Below, in pieces: positions 8,415-17,500 of a stretch of 64,000 nucleotides of DNA (position 1 is its first letter; each line of letters opens with the position of its first letter). The position numbers and the translations under genes are program-made. The notes under the pieces are model-generated. The model saw only the letters and a program-made list of their open reading frames with translations, did no database searches and was not told where the DNA came from. The DNA comes from Rhodospirillales bacterium (GTDB lineage: Bacteria; Pseudomonadota; Alphaproteobacteria; Rhodospirillales; Defluviicoccaceae), in contig JADJXQ010000003.1 of assembly GCA_016710335.1 (NCBI GenBank), positions 62,001 to 126,000 of the forward strand. Reading direction: 5' to 3'.

Positions 8415-9887
8415 ATGCTCAAGCACGCCCTTCTGACCGTCGACCAGATGTACGCCGCGGACGCCGGGGCTGCCGCGGCCGGCGTTCGCACCCTCGATTT
8501 GATGGAAGCGGCCGGAACGGCGATCGCCCGCGAGATCCGGAGGCGGTGGCGGCCGCGCCGCACCGTGGTGCTGTGCGGCCCCGGCAACAACGGCGGCGAC
8601 GGTTTCGTCGTCGCGCGCCTGTTGGCCGGCCGCGGCTGGCCGGTTCGCATCGGCCTGCTCGGCGACGTGACCAGGCTCAAGGGTGACGCCGCCGTGAACG
8701 CGGAGCGGTGGGCCGGGCGCTGGAACGGCGGCGTGCGGCCCCTCGACCCGGACCTCCTTGCCGGCGATCCGCTGGTGGTGGACGCCCTTTTCGGCGCCGG
8801 CCTGCAGCGGCCGGTCGACGGCACGGCGGCCGCCGTCATCGACGCCGTGAACGCGCGCGGCCTCGACTGCGTCGCGGTGGACACACCGAGCGGCATCCAT
8901 GGCGACACGGGCGCGGTCCTCGGGGTCGCCCCCCGCTGCCGGGTCTCGGTCACGTTTTTTCGCGCCAAGCCGGGGCACGTGCTGCTGCCGGGACGGGAGT
9001 ACTGCGGCCGCGTGGTGGTGGCCGACATCGGCATTCCGGTGAGCGTGCTCGACGACATCCGGCCGCAGACGTTCGTGAACGCGCCGCCGCTGTGGATCGG
9101 GAGGTTGCCGCGCCGGGGAGCGAGCGACAACAAGTATGGACGCGGGCACGCGGTGGTGATCGGCGGCGACACCATGACCGGTGCGGCGCGTCTCGCTGCC
9201 GAAGGCGCGCGGCGCATTGGCGCCGGGCTGGTCACCATCGCCTGTCCGCCGGAGCGCTTCGGCATCTACGCGGCGGAGCGGCCGGGGACGCTTGTATTGC
9301 CCGTAGAGGACGACGATGCACTCCGCGGCTATGTTGCGGATGAACGCCGCAACGCGGTGCTGCTGGGCCCCGGCGCGGGCGTTTCCGAGGTGACGCGGCG
9401 GCGCGTCGAGTGGGCACTCGGCGCCGGCAAGGCGTGCGTGCTGGATGCCGACGCCATCACCGTGTTCCGCGACCGCCCGGCCGCGCTGTTCGAGCGGATC
9501 GAAGGGCCGTGCGTCCTGACGCCGCACGAGGGCGAGTTCGCGCGCCTGTTCGATGTGGAGGGGGACAAGCTGTCGCGGGCGCGAGCGGCCGCGGCGGCGA
9601 GCGGCGCCGTGGTGCTCCTCAAAGGGGCGGATACGGTGATCGCCGCGCCGGACGGCCGCGCCGCCGTCAACGTCAACGCGCCGCCGGACCTTGCGACCGC
9701 CGGCAGCGGTGACGTGCTGGCGGGCATGGTGCTGGGGCTGATGGCGCAGGGCGCGGACCCGTTCGGCGCCGCCGCCGCAGCCACATGGGCCCATGGAGCG
9801 GCGGCAGAGATCGCCGGTCCGGGGCTGGTCGCGGAGGATCTGTGCGTCGCGTTGCCGCAGATCGTCCGCCGCCTGCGCGGGAGTTGA
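8415..9887 (+). CDS. nnr: Bifunctional NAD(P)HX epimerase / ADP-dependent dehydratase
   Basis: Repairs hydrated NADH and NADPH: the N-terminal YjeF domain (about residues 1-215, with GPGNNGGDGFVVARLL) epimerises NAD(P)HX, and the C-terminal ribokinase-like domain (about 225-490) dehydrates it using ADP. The dehydratase part shows KYGRGHAVVIGGD, LTPHEGEFARLF and the nucleotide-binding stretch PDLATAGSGDVLAGM. The 490-residue fusion is the normal bacterial form. It is divergent from dadA with about 125 bp between them, where both promoters should lie. Confidence 0.93.
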   Translation: MLKHALLTVDQMYAADAGAAAAGVRTLDLMEAAGTAIAREIRRRWRPRRTVVLCGPGNNGGDGFVVARLLAGRGWPVRIGLLGDVTRLKGDAAVNAERWAGRWNGGVRPLDPDLLAGDPLVVDALFGAGLQRPVDGTAAAVIDAVNARGLDCVAVDTPSGIHGDTGAVLGVAPRCRVSVTFFRAKPGHVLLPGREYCGRVVVADIGIPVSVLDDIRPQTFVNAPPLWIGRLPRRGASDNKYGRGHAVVIGGDTMTGAARLAAEGARRIGAGLVTIACPPERFGIYAAERPGTLVLPVEDDDALRGYVADERRNAVLLGPGAGVSEVTRRRVEWALGAGKACVLDADAITVFRDRPAALFERIEGPCVLTPHEGEFARLFDVEGDKLSRARAAAAASGAVVLLKGADTVIAAPDGRAAVNVNAPPDLATAGSGDVLAGMVLGLMAQGADPFGAAAAATWAHGAAAEIAGPGLVAEDLCVALPQIVRRLRGS

Positions 9888-10452
9888 TCACCACAACCGG
9901 AAGGCGATAAATCCCTGCGTGCATTTCAACGGCATGAGTCACGTTCCGGCGCGACTCCGCGCGGTTTCGTGCCGGCTTGCCATGGTTTTGCACAACCGCA
10001 TTGGGATCAAATACCTGATAATCCACGCTTTGTGTACGTTTCGGCGAAAAAAATGTATGCGGATGTAGTCGGATGTATGCAGACCTCTGGTTAACCAATT
10101 GATTTCAAATGAAATTCAGTTTGGTTGGTTCTCGTGTGAAGCCGCGCTCGATGACGCGAGGGGCGGGCAGCGCTCAAGCGGATCAGCACCGAATGCACAC
10201 TGGACAAGAACAATCAAAGAACATAATCTCCGGCGGGATGGCGGTCAAGGACATCCGGCTGGACGGCGGTCGAGGAGACTGTCAAGGATGACGGAGCGAG
10301 CTCGCCGGCAACGCCTCCGCGAGACGTCTCGTCGAACCGGATCGCGATCGCCTTGGCGCCGGGTCGATCCGGCGACAGGTGACGGCCCCAATTGACAGGC
10401 AATGGCAATGGTCTAGATTACGAGGCCACCCTGCCGACGGTCCCGGGCGGGA
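9888..10452. other. Intergenic region between nnr and tRNA-Leu, no gene recognised
   Basis: About 565 bp without a convincing coding sequence. The stretch around 10000-10130 is clearly more AT-rich than its surroundings and contains repeats of the form TGTATGC/GGATGTA near 10053-10080. Short open frames here look unlike known proteins and have poor starts. The AT-rich block may be a remnant of acquired DNA beside the tRNA gene or simply promoter DNA; no attachment-site duplication of the tRNA 3' end was found here. Confidence 0.5.
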
Positions 10453-10537
10453 GCGGGCGTGGTGGAATTGGTAGACACGCAGGTTTTAGGTACCTGTGAC
10501 GCAAGTCGTGGGGGTTCAAATCCCTCCGCCCGCACCA
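10453..10537 (+). tRNA. tRNA-Leu (anticodon UAG)
   Basis: Acceptor strands GCGGGCG (10453-10459) and CGCCCGC (10527-10533) pair fully, followed by A and an encoded CCA. The anticodon arm is CAGGT/ACCTG around the loop TTTAGGT, giving anticodon UAG, which reads CUA/CUN leucine codons. The T loop GGTTCAAATCC and a class II variable arm are present, as expected for leucine. It lies 97 bp upstream of trigger factor. Confidence 0.95.
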
Positions 10538-10634
10538 GGCCAACAGTCGCATCCTGACGCTGTCCCGCTGGCGGCGCGGCTGGTGCGATACCCCGAAATG
10601 CAGATACGAATTTTCTTTAGCGAGTGGATCGAGA

Positions 10635-12248
10635 ATGCAGGTCACCGAGACGAAGATGGACGGGCTGGTGCGGGAATTTGCCGTCGCAATCCCGGCGAGC
10701 GAAGTGGACGAGAAGGTCACCAGCCGGCTGCAGGAACTCAGTCGCACCATGCGCATGCCGGGGTTCCGCCCGGGCAAGGTGCCGGTGTCGCTGCTCCGCA
10801 AGCGCTTCGGCGCCGCGGCCCGCGTCGAGGCGCTGGAAGAAGCGGTCAACGAGACGTCGACCGCCGTAATGACGGAGCGCGGGTTGCGGCCGGCCGGTCG
10901 GCCGAACATCACCGTGACCTCGAGCGACGCCGACGGCGATTTCGAGTATCAGCTTGCAGTGGAAATCCTTCCGGAGATCCCCGAGCCGGAGTTCGACAAG
11001 ATCAAGGTGGAACGCCTGACCGCGCCGCTCGATCCGGCGCAGGTCGACAAGACCCTCGGCGAGCTTGCAGAGGGAGAAAAGAGCTTCGCGCCCCTCGACG
11101 GCGACCGGCCGGCCACGACCGGTGACCAGTTGCTCATCGATTTCGTCGGCCGCATCGACGGTGAAGAGTTCGCCGGTGGCAAGGCCGAGGATTACGAGCT
11201 TGAACTCGGCTCCAACGTCTTGCTGCCGGGCTTCGAGGATCAACTGGTGGGCTGTCGCGCCGGCGACACGAAAACCGTCGCCGTGTCCTTTCCCGAAGGC
11301 TATTCGGCGGAGAGCCTGGCCGGCAAGGCCGCGGAGTTCGAAGTGCGCGTCAAGGAGGTGCGGGAGCGCAAGGCGTCCGCCATCGACGATGCCTTCGCCA
11401 AGAAGTTCGGTCTCGAAGACGTGGCGGCGCTGCGAAAGATGATCGAGGAGTCGGAGACGCAGAAGCTGAAGGCGTATTCCCGCATGCGGATGAAGCGCTC
11501 GCTTCTCGACGTTCTGGCAGAGATGTACACGTTTCCGGTGCCGCCCAGTCTCGTTTCCCACGAGTACCGGACCATCGTCGACCGCGCCTTGCAGGAGCGG
11601 CCGGAGCGCCACGGCGATACGAAGCCGGGCGGCCATGCCGATGCGGATGCCGAGGTCGAAGCTGGGCCGGCGGATGACGATCACGTTCATCATGACCATG
11701 ACCATGAGCATGAGCATGAGCATGATCATGAGCACCACGGCCACGACCATCACGCCCACGACCACGACCATGACCACGACCATCACGCCCACGACCATGA
11801 CCACGATCATGACGAGGCTCCTGCGGACGCGTTCGATGATTCGGCGCTGACGGAACCGGAACGGGAGGAGTATCGGTCGGTCGCCGAGCGGCGGGTGCGT
11901 CTTGGGCTGGTGCTGTCGGATGTCGCGCGCCGACACAATCTTCAAGTGTCTCGGGAAGAACTGCAGCGGGCGCTCTCCGAGCAGGTTCGGCGGTTCCCGG
12001 GCCAGGAAGCCAATATCCTGGAATTCTTCAAGAAGCGTCCGGAGGCGATGGAGTCTCTTGCCGGGCCAATCCTGGAGGACAAGGTCGTCGATTTCCTGAT
12101 CGAGATGGGAACGGTCACCGACAGGGAGGTTTCAGTCGACGAGTTGACCCGCGATGCTGACGCCGACCCGACGGTTTCCGCGGCGGAGCAGGGGGCGGCG
12201 GAGAAGGGGAAAGACGACGCCGCTGCCCAAGACGACATTCAAACCTAG
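10635..12248 (+). CDS. tig: Trigger factor, ribosome-associated chaperone, with a large histidine-rich insertion
   Basis: Trigger factor binds at the ribosome exit tunnel and shields nascent chains; it also has peptidyl-prolyl isomerase activity. The ribosome-docking loop GFRPGKVP is at residues 43-50; the FKBP-type domain spans about 155-240 (TTGDQLLIDFVGRIDGEEF). The C-terminal chaperone domain is interrupted at residues 350-393 by a tract of 24 His alternating with Asp/Glu, after which homology resumes (LTEPEREEYRSVAERRV). At 537 residues it is about 90 longer than usual, through this tract and an acidic tail. It heads the canonical tig-clpP-clpX-lon-hup series. The histidine tract suggests metal binding; that is inference. 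Confidence 0.95.
   Translation: MQVTETKMDGLVREFAVAIPASEVDEKVTSRLQELSRTMRMPGFRPGKVPVSLLRKRFGAAARVEALEEAVNETSTAVMTERGLRPAGRPNITVTSSDADGDFEYQLAVEILPEIPEPEFDKIKVERLTAPLDPAQVDKTLGELAEGEKSFAPLDGDRPATTGDQLLIDFVGRIDGEEFAGGKAEDYELELGSNVLLPGFEDQLVGCRAGDTKTVAVSFPEGYSAESLAGKAAEFEVRVKEVRERKASAIDDAFAKKFGLEDVAALRKMIEESETQKLKAYSRMRMKRSLLDVLAEMYTFPVPPSLVSHEYRTIVDRALQERPERHGDTKPGGHADADAEVEAGPADDDHVHHDHDHEHEHEHDHEHHGHDHHAHDHDHDHDHHAHDHDHDHDEAPADAFDDSALTEPEREEYRSVAERRVRLGLVLSDVARRHNLQVSREELQRALSEQVRRFPGQEANILEFFKKRPEAMESLAGPILEDKVVDFLIEMGTVTDREVSVDELTRDADADPTVSAAEQGAAEKGKDDAAAQDDIQT
11682..11813 (+). repeat. His/Asp/Glu codon repeat tract within tig
   Basis: A run of six-base CAYGAN-type units (CAT/CAC alternating with GAC, GAT or GAG) encodes residues 350-393 of trigger factor. 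The near-identical units, including two copies of the block around HDHHAHDHDHDHD, suggest growth by slippage or unequal duplication. The reading frame is kept throughout. Confidence 0.85.
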
Positions 12249-12457
12249 CGCCCGAAGCTTGGTGACGAACCCTTGCCACGTTGATCGCGGCCGCCGGCGG
12301 CTCATCGCGTCGACCCTGCAGACCCTGGCGATCGGCGTGCATGGGCGCGCGCCGGTCACATGTCCCGGATCATCCACGTCACACCATCCCGATCCTGGCC
12401 ACACGTTTCAGGTCAGACGGTTCAGGAAACTTCCCCAACAACGCCGGAAAAAAAGCC

Positions 12458-13096
12458 ATGACGATGCCCTTTGAGCCGATGATGAATACGCTGGTGCCGA
12501 TGGTGGTGGAGACCACGAGCCGCGGCGAACGGGCTTACGACATCTATTCTCGGCTGTTGAAGGAGCGGATCGTCTTCCTCACCGGCGGAGTCAACGATGC
12601 GGTGTCCAGCCTGATCTGCGCACAGTTGCTGTTCCTCGAGTCCGAGAATCCCAACAAGGACATCGCATTCTACATAAACTCGCCGGGCGGCGTCGTAACT
12701 TCCGGTTTAGCAATCTACGATACGATGCAGTACATCCGGCCAAGCGTCTCGACCGTCTGCGTCGGGCAGGCGGCGTCGATGGGGTCGTTGCTCCTGGCGG
12801 CCGGGGCGAAAGGGAAGCGCTACGCATTGCCGAACTCGCGGATCATGGTCCACCAGCCGTCGGGCGGCGTCCAGGGACAGGCGACGGACATCGAAATCCA
12901 GGCTCGCGAGATCCTTGCGCTCAAGGCGCGGCTGAACGACATATACGTAAGACACACGGGCCAGTCGCTCGACGTGATCGAGAATGCGCTGGAACGGGAT
13001 CGGTTCCTGAGCCCGGAAGAGGCCAAGGACTTCGGGATCGTCGACGAAGTGGTGGTCAGCCGGCCGCGTCCGACCGACACCGCCGGCGACGCTTGA
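12458..13096 (+). CDS. clpP: ATP-dependent Clp protease proteolytic subunit
   Basis: Serine protease forming the tetradecameric barrel that degrades substrates delivered by ClpX or ClpA in the cytosol. With the ATG at 12458 the protein has 212 residues and the catalytic triad Ser107 (GQAASMGS), His132 (RIMVHQP) and Asp181 (ERDRFLS), spaced exactly as in E. coli ClpP. A longer in-frame reading from 12281 adds unrelated sequence and is rejected. An ATG two codons later is a second possible start. It lies 210 bp after tig and 200 bp before clpX, its ATPase partner. Confidence 0.96.
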   Translation: MTMPFEPMMNTLVPMVVETTSRGERAYDIYSRLLKERIVFLTGGVNDAVSSLICAQLLFLESENPNKDIAFYINSPGGVVTSGLAIYDTMQYIRPSVSTVCVGQAASMGSLLLAAGAKGKRYALPNSRIMVHQPSGGVQGQATDIEIQAREILALKARLNDIYVRHTGQSLDVIENALERDRFLSPEEAKDFGIVDEVVVSRPRPTDTAGDA

Positions 13097-13297
13097 CCGC
13101 CACCGGCGGGCCGGTCGTGATATGCCACAACCCACGCGCGCGGCGTTCGCCGCCGGGCGGGACGGGCGCCCGGCGGCAGATGAGATGGTTTAGGCAGAAA
13201 ATGCAAGTAAGGCTGCGTGACGTTTTTGTTTTTTGGGATTGTCCGAACCCGCGTCTCGTGGCTAACATAGTACGCTTGGACGTGTAGGGTTGTGTCG

Positions 13298-14563
13298 ATG
13301 AGCAAAACCTCCGGTGGCGACTCCAAGAACACGCTGTATTGCTCCTTCTGCGGCAAGAGCCAGCATGAGGTTCGCAAGCTGATCGCGGGGCCGACGGTGT
13401 TCATCTGCGATGAATGCGTCGAGCTGTGCATGGACATCATCCGCGAGGAGCACAAGTCGAACCTGATCAAATCAGGCGACGGCGTGCCGACGCCGCGGGA
13501 GATCTGCGGCGTCCTCGACGACTACGTCATCGGGCAGGAGCGGGCGAAGCGGGTCCTATCGGTCGCCGTCCACAACCACTACAAGCGGGTCAGCCACGGC
13601 GCCAAGAGCAACGACGTGGAGTTGGCGAAGTCCAACATCCTGTTGATCGGCCCGACCGGCTGCGGCAAGACGCTGTTGGCCCAGACTTTGGCGCGCATCC
13701 TCGACGTCCCGTTCACCATGGCCGACGCCACCACGCTCACCGAAGCCGGCTACGTGGGTGAGGATGTCGAGAACATCATTCTCAAGCTCCTGCAGTCGGC
13801 CGACTACAATGTCGAGAGGGCACAGCGCGGCATCGTCTACATCGACGAGGTCGACAAGATCTCGCGAAAGTCCGACAATCCTTCGATCACTCGCGATGTC
13901 TCCGGCGAAGGCGTGCAGCAGGCGCTGCTCAAGATCATGGAGGGCACCGTCGCCAGCGTCCCGCCTCAGGGCGGACGCAAGCACCCGCAGCAGGAATTCC
14001 TGCAGGTGGACACGACCAACATCCTGTTCATCTGCGGCGGCGCGTTTTCCGGACTGGAGAAGATCATCTCGGCCAGGTCCAAGGGCACTACGGTCGGCTT
14101 CGGCGCCGACGTGCGCGCGCCCGACGAGCGCCTGACCGGGCAGATCATCCGCGACGTGGAACCGGAGGACCTGCTGAAGTTCGGGCTGATCCCGGAATTC
14201 ATCGGCCGTCTGGCCGTGCTCGCCACCCTCGAAGATCTCGACGAATGGGCGTTGGTCGACATCCTGACCAAGCCCAAGAACGCGCTCGTCAAGCAGTACC
14301 AGCGCCTGTTCGAGATGGAGGGGGTGCGTCTGCAGTTCACCGAGGACGCGCTGAAGGGCATCGCGAGGCGGGCGGTCGATCGCAAGACAGGGGCGCGCGG
14401 GTTGCGCTCCATCATGGAGATGATCCTGCTCGAGACCATGTACGAGCTTCCCAGCCTGGAGGCCGTCGAGGAGGTGGTGATCAATCGCGAGGTCGCCGAT
14501 CAGTCGGCGAAACCCCTTTACATCTACGCCGACCGGCGCGGCGATGTCGGCAGCAGCGCCTGA
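13298..14563 (+). CDS. clpX: Clp protease ATP-binding subunit ClpX
   Basis: AAA+ unfoldase that recognises tagged substrates and threads them into ClpP. The N-terminal zinc-binding domain has the four cysteines in CSFC and ICDEC (first 40 residues); Walker A is GPTGCGKT, Walker B is IVYIDEVDK, and the sensor-2 region GARGLRS is present. It is 421 residues from the ATG; an in-frame GTG two codons earlier is possible. The IGF-type loop for ClpP contact appears as VGFGADVR. In alphaproteobacteria ClpXP degrades CtrA and other cell-cycle regulators, which fits the ChpT gene elsewhere in this window. Confidence 0.96.
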   Translation: MSKTSGGDSKNTLYCSFCGKSQHEVRKLIAGPTVFICDECVELCMDIIREEHKSNLIKSGDGVPTPREICGVLDDYVIGQERAKRVLSVAVHNHYKRVSHGAKSNDVELAKSNILLIGPTGCGKTLLAQTLARILDVPFTMADATTLTEAGYVGEDVENIILKLLQSADYNVERAQRGIVYIDEVDKISRKSDNPSITRDVSGEGVQQALLKIMEGTVASVPPQGGRKHPQQEFLQVDTTNILFICGGAFSGLEKIISARSKGTTVGFGADVRAPDERLTGQIIRDVEPEDLLKFGLIPEFIGRLAVLATLEDLDEWALVDILTKPKNALVKQYQRLFEMEGVRLQFTEDALKGIARRAVDRKTGARGLRSIMEMILLETMYELPSLEAVEEVVINREVADQSAKPLYIYADRRGDVGSSA

Positions 14564-14735
14564 CTGTTCAACGCCACCATCATTCGGCTTTGGCCGTCCA
14601 CCGGTCGCTTGTTCACGAGGGACGGCTCCCGCCGGACTTGATCCACACGCCTGTTGAGCCACCTATAGCGGGTGCCCGGCGTTCTTACCCGACCCGTTGG
14701 GCGTGTCCATCGAACCGATAGAGGTCAAATCGATC

Positions 14736-17147
14736 GTGCCAATCAAAACCAGCGTCTTTCCGGTTCTTCCGCTGCGGGACATCGTCGTTTTCCCCCACAT
14801 GATCGTTCCGCTGTTCGTGGGGCGCGACAAATCCGTGCGTGCGCTCGAAGACGTCATGAAGGCCGACAAGCAGATTCTGCTCGTCGCGCAGAAGAACGCT
14901 GCCCAGGACGACCCGAGCACCGACGAGATCTACGACGTCGGCACGGTGTCGACGGTGCTGCAGCTTCTCAAGCTGCCGGACGGCACCGTCAAGGTGCTGG
15001 TCGAAGGCGGGCCGCGGGCGCGCATCGTCGGCTTCGTCGAGAACGACTCGTTCTTCGAGGCGGAGGCGACGCCGATCGAGGAACCGGTCGGCGAAAACCA
15101 CGAGATGGAGGCGCTGTCACGCTCGGTCGTCAACGAGTTCGAGCAGTACATCAAGCTCAACCGCAAGATCCCGCCCGAGGTGCTGGTGTCGATCAACCAG
15201 ATCGACGACGCCAGCAAACTCGCCGACACCGTGGCGTCGCACCTGGCGCTGAAGATTTCCGAGAAGCAGGAGCTTTTGGAGATCGAGACGGTGGCCGAGC
15301 GGCTGGAACGCGTCTACGCCCACATGGAGTCGGAAATCGGCGTCCTGCAGGTGGAAAAGCGCATCCGCAATCGGGTCAAGCGGCAAATGGAGAAGACCCA
15401 GCGCGAATACTATCTCAACGAGCAACTCAAGGCGATCCAGAAGGAACTCGGCGAAAACGAAGAGGGCCGCGACGAGATCGCTGAACTGGAAGACCGCCTC
15501 AACAAGACCGCGCTGAGCAAGGAAGCCCGCGAGAAGTCATTGGCGGAACTCAAGAAGCTGCGCTCGATGAGCCCGATGTCTGCCGAAGCGACGGTGGTCC
15601 GCAACTATCTGGACTGGATTATCAACATCCCGTGGAAAAAGCGAACGCGGGTCAAGAAGGACATTCGCCAGGCGCAGGGAATCCTCGACGCCGATCATTA
15701 TGGCCTCGGCAAGGTGAAGGAGCGCATCCTCGAATACTTGGCGGTGCAGCAGCGGACCAAAAAGGTGCGCGGACCGATTCTGTGCCTGGTCGGACCTCCC
15801 GGGGTCGGCAAGACCTCGCTGGGCAAATCCATAGCCCGCGCCACGGGGCGCAACTTCGTCCGCATCTCGCTGGGCGGCGTGCGCGACGAGGCGGAGATCC
15901 GCGGCCACCGCCGCACATACATCGGCTCGATGCCCGGCAAGGTCATCCAGGCGATGAAGAAAGCCAAGTCCTCGAACCCTCTGTTCCTGCTCGACGAGGT
16001 GGACAAGATGGGTTTCGACTGGCGCGGCGACCCGGCCTCGGCGCTGCTGGAGGTGCTGGATCCGGAGCAGAACTGCAATTTCAACGACCACTATCTGGAG
16101 GTGGACTACGACCTCTCGGACGTGTTGTTCCTGACCACCGCCAATACCATGAACATGGCGCCGCCGCTGCTCGACCGCATGGAGATCATCCGCATCTCCG
16201 GCTACACCGAGGATGAAAAGGTCGAGATCGCCAAGCGCCACCTGATTCCGAAGCAGATCGAAGCCCATGGCCTGAAGGAGAAGGAGTGGTCGATCTCGGA
16301 TGCGTCACTGCGCGACCTCATCCGCTATTACACGCGGGAGGCGGGGGTCCGCAATCTCGAGCGGGAGATCGCCAACCTCACGCGCAAGGCGGTCAAGGAC
16401 ATCATGATGGGCAACGAGACGGCGGTTCACATCAGCCGCCGCAATCTCGGCAAGTATGCCGGCATCAAGCGTCATCGCTACGGCGAGGTGGAGAAAGAAG
16501 ACCTGGTCGGCATCTGCACCGGTTTGGCGTGGACTGAGGTGGGCGGCGAGTTGCTGTCGATCGAAGCGGTGACCGTACCGGGCAAGGGGCGGGTGACGAT
16601 CACCGGCAAGCTGGGCGACGTCATGCAGGAATCGATCCAGGCGGCCAAATCCTATGTGCAGTCCCGTGCCGTTCATTTCGGCATCAGGCCCACCGTCTTC
16701 GCCAAGAGCGACATCCACGTGCACGTGCCGGAGGGAGCGACTCCAAAGGACGGACCCTCGGCCGGCGTTGCCATGGTGACCGCCATCGTCTCCATGCTGA
16801 CCGGCATCGCGGTCAAGCGCGACGTGGCGATGACCGGAGAGGTGACCTTGCGCGGCCGGGTGCTTCGCATCGGCGGCCTCAAGGAGAAGCTGCTCGCAGC
16901 CCATCGCGGCGGCCTCCGCCAGGTGCTGATTCCGGAAGACAACGAGCCGGATCTGGCGGAGATTCCCGACAACGTCAAGAAAGGGCTCAACATCGTGCCG
17001 GTGGCGACGGTGGACCAAGTGATCAAGCACGCTCTCGTATCCCAACCGACGCCCATCGAGTGGAGCGAAGAGGCGGAGCTTGAGGCGGCGGCACTGGCGT
17101 CCAAGCGCGCCGACGAGGAAGACGTGGGCGGCGTCGTCACCCACTAG
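14736..17147 (+). CDS. lon: ATP-dependent protease Lon
   Basis: Homo-oligomeric AAA+ serine protease of protein quality control. Domains in order: N-terminal substrate-binding region (VLPLRDIVVFPHMIVPLFVG), coiled coil, ATPase with Walker A GPPGVGKT and Walker B LFLLDEVDKM, and C-terminal protease with catalytic Ser in DGPSAGVAM and Lys in GLKEKLLAAHRGG. About 803 residues. The start is uncertain: the GTG at 14736 has AGAGG 11 nt upstream and gives the usual short N-terminus, but in-frame TTG (14697) and GTG (14703) are possible. It follows clpX and precedes hup, as in most Alphaproteobacteria. Confidence 0.95.
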   Translation: MPIKTSVFPVLPLRDIVVFPHMIVPLFVGRDKSVRALEDVMKADKQILLVAQKNAAQDDPSTDEIYDVGTVSTVLQLLKLPDGTVKVLVEGGPRARIVGFVENDSFFEAEATPIEEPVGENHEMEALSRSVVNEFEQYIKLNRKIPPEVLVSINQIDDASKLADTVASHLALKISEKQELLEIETVAERLERVYAHMESEIGVLQVEKRIRNRVKRQMEKTQREYYLNEQLKAIQKELGENEEGRDEIAELEDRLNKTALSKEAREKSLAELKKLRSMSPMSAEATVVRNYLDWIINIPWKKRTRVKKDIRQAQGILDADHYGLGKVKERILEYLAVQQRTKKVRGPILCLVGPPGVGKTSLGKSIARATGRNFVRISLGGVRDEAEIRGHRRTYIGSMPGKVIQAMKKAKSSNPLFLLDEVDKMGFDWRGDPASALLEVLDPEQNCNFNDHYLEVDYDLSDVLFLTTANTMNMAPPLLDRMEIIRISGYTEDEKVEIAKRHLIPKQIEAHGLKEKEWSISDASLRDLIRYYTREAGVRNLEREIANLTRKAVKDIMMGNETAVHISRRNLGKYAGIKRHRYGEVEKEDLVGICTGLAWTEVGGELLSIEAVTVPGKGRVTITGKLGDVMQESIQAAKSYVQSRAVHFGIRPTVFAKSDIHVHVPEGATPKDGPSAGVAMVTAIVSMLTGIAVKRDVAMTGEVTLRGRVLRIGGLKEKLLAAHRGGLRQVLIPEDNEPDLAEIPDNVKKGLNIVPVATVDQVIKHALVSQPTPIEWSEEAELEAAALASKRADEEDVGGVVTH

Positions 17148-17154
17148 TGCACAG

Positions 17155-17183
17155 ACCCGGTCAGATGGTGCATCTGACCGGGT
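17155..17183. other. Perfect 13-bp stem hairpin after lon
   Basis: ACCCGGTCAGATG (17155-17167) and its exact complement (17171-17183) flank a GTG loop, eight bases after the lon stop codon. There is no following T run, so it is not a classic intrinsic terminator, but it may act in termination or protect the lon mRNA 3' end. It is followed 30 bp later by a second nested hairpin. Confidence 0.75.
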
Positions 17184-17212
17184 CAGATCGCGCACTAGAA
17201 TCAAATGGTTGC

Positions 17213-17250
17213 GTGCAGCGACCGTGCATTCTTTGAATGCACCGCTGCAC
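17213..17250. other. Nested hairpin between lon and hup
   Basis: An outer 8-bp stem GTGCAGCG/CGCTGCAC (17213-17220 and 17243-17250) encloses an inner 8-bp stem GTGCATTC/GAATGCAC with a TTT loop; ACC is bulged on the 5' side. The structure is perfectly paired otherwise. It could be a terminator-like or REP-like element; no U tract follows. Confidence 0.7.
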
Positions 17251-17386
17251 TAGGGGGGGAGCGGCGTCGGCGAATGGGGAGGCGCTGAACTCCGGTGTGA
17301 TAACCCGCTTGGGGCATGATTCGCGACTTAGTTGGGCCCCTGCCATGGCGCGAACTCAATGGCTTCAAGGGGCTAGAGGCTGGCGA

Positions 17387-17416
17387 TTGACGCGCGACGG
17401 TGGTGCGCCTTACACT
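17387..17416 (+). promoter_or_regulatory. Candidate sigma-70 promoter of hup
   Basis: TTGACG (17387-17392) and TACACT (17411-17416) are separated by 18 bp, a good housekeeping promoter match. Transcription would start near 17423, giving a leader of about 78 nt before the HU start codon. It supports separate transcription of hup from lon, consistent with the hairpins in between. Confidence 0.55.
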
Positions 17417-17500
17417 CCGGCAGCGTCAGCGATCAAGAGTGCGAGCGCAGGGCCGCTACCGAGCATCAATCCTTCTCGATCTTTAGAAGGGGTTTGTGAA

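Noticed and set aside
9888..10452. Possible integration site or small genes beside tRNA-Leu
   Set aside because: No integrase, no copy of the tRNA 3' end as an attachment site, and no convincing small frame were found; only AT-rich sequence with short repeats.
11682..11813. CRISPR-like short repeats
   Set aside because: The repeats are codon-level His-Asp/Glu units in frame within tig, without spacers.
14637..14670. Possible heat-shock (sigma-32) promoter before lon
   Set aside because: CTTGAT and CCTATAG are present, but the spacing (about 19-20 bp) does not fit the consensus well, so it was not annotated.
17237..17500. N-terminal extension of HU
   Set aside because: The in-frame extension is not HU-like, and a strong ribosome site precedes the TTG at 17501.
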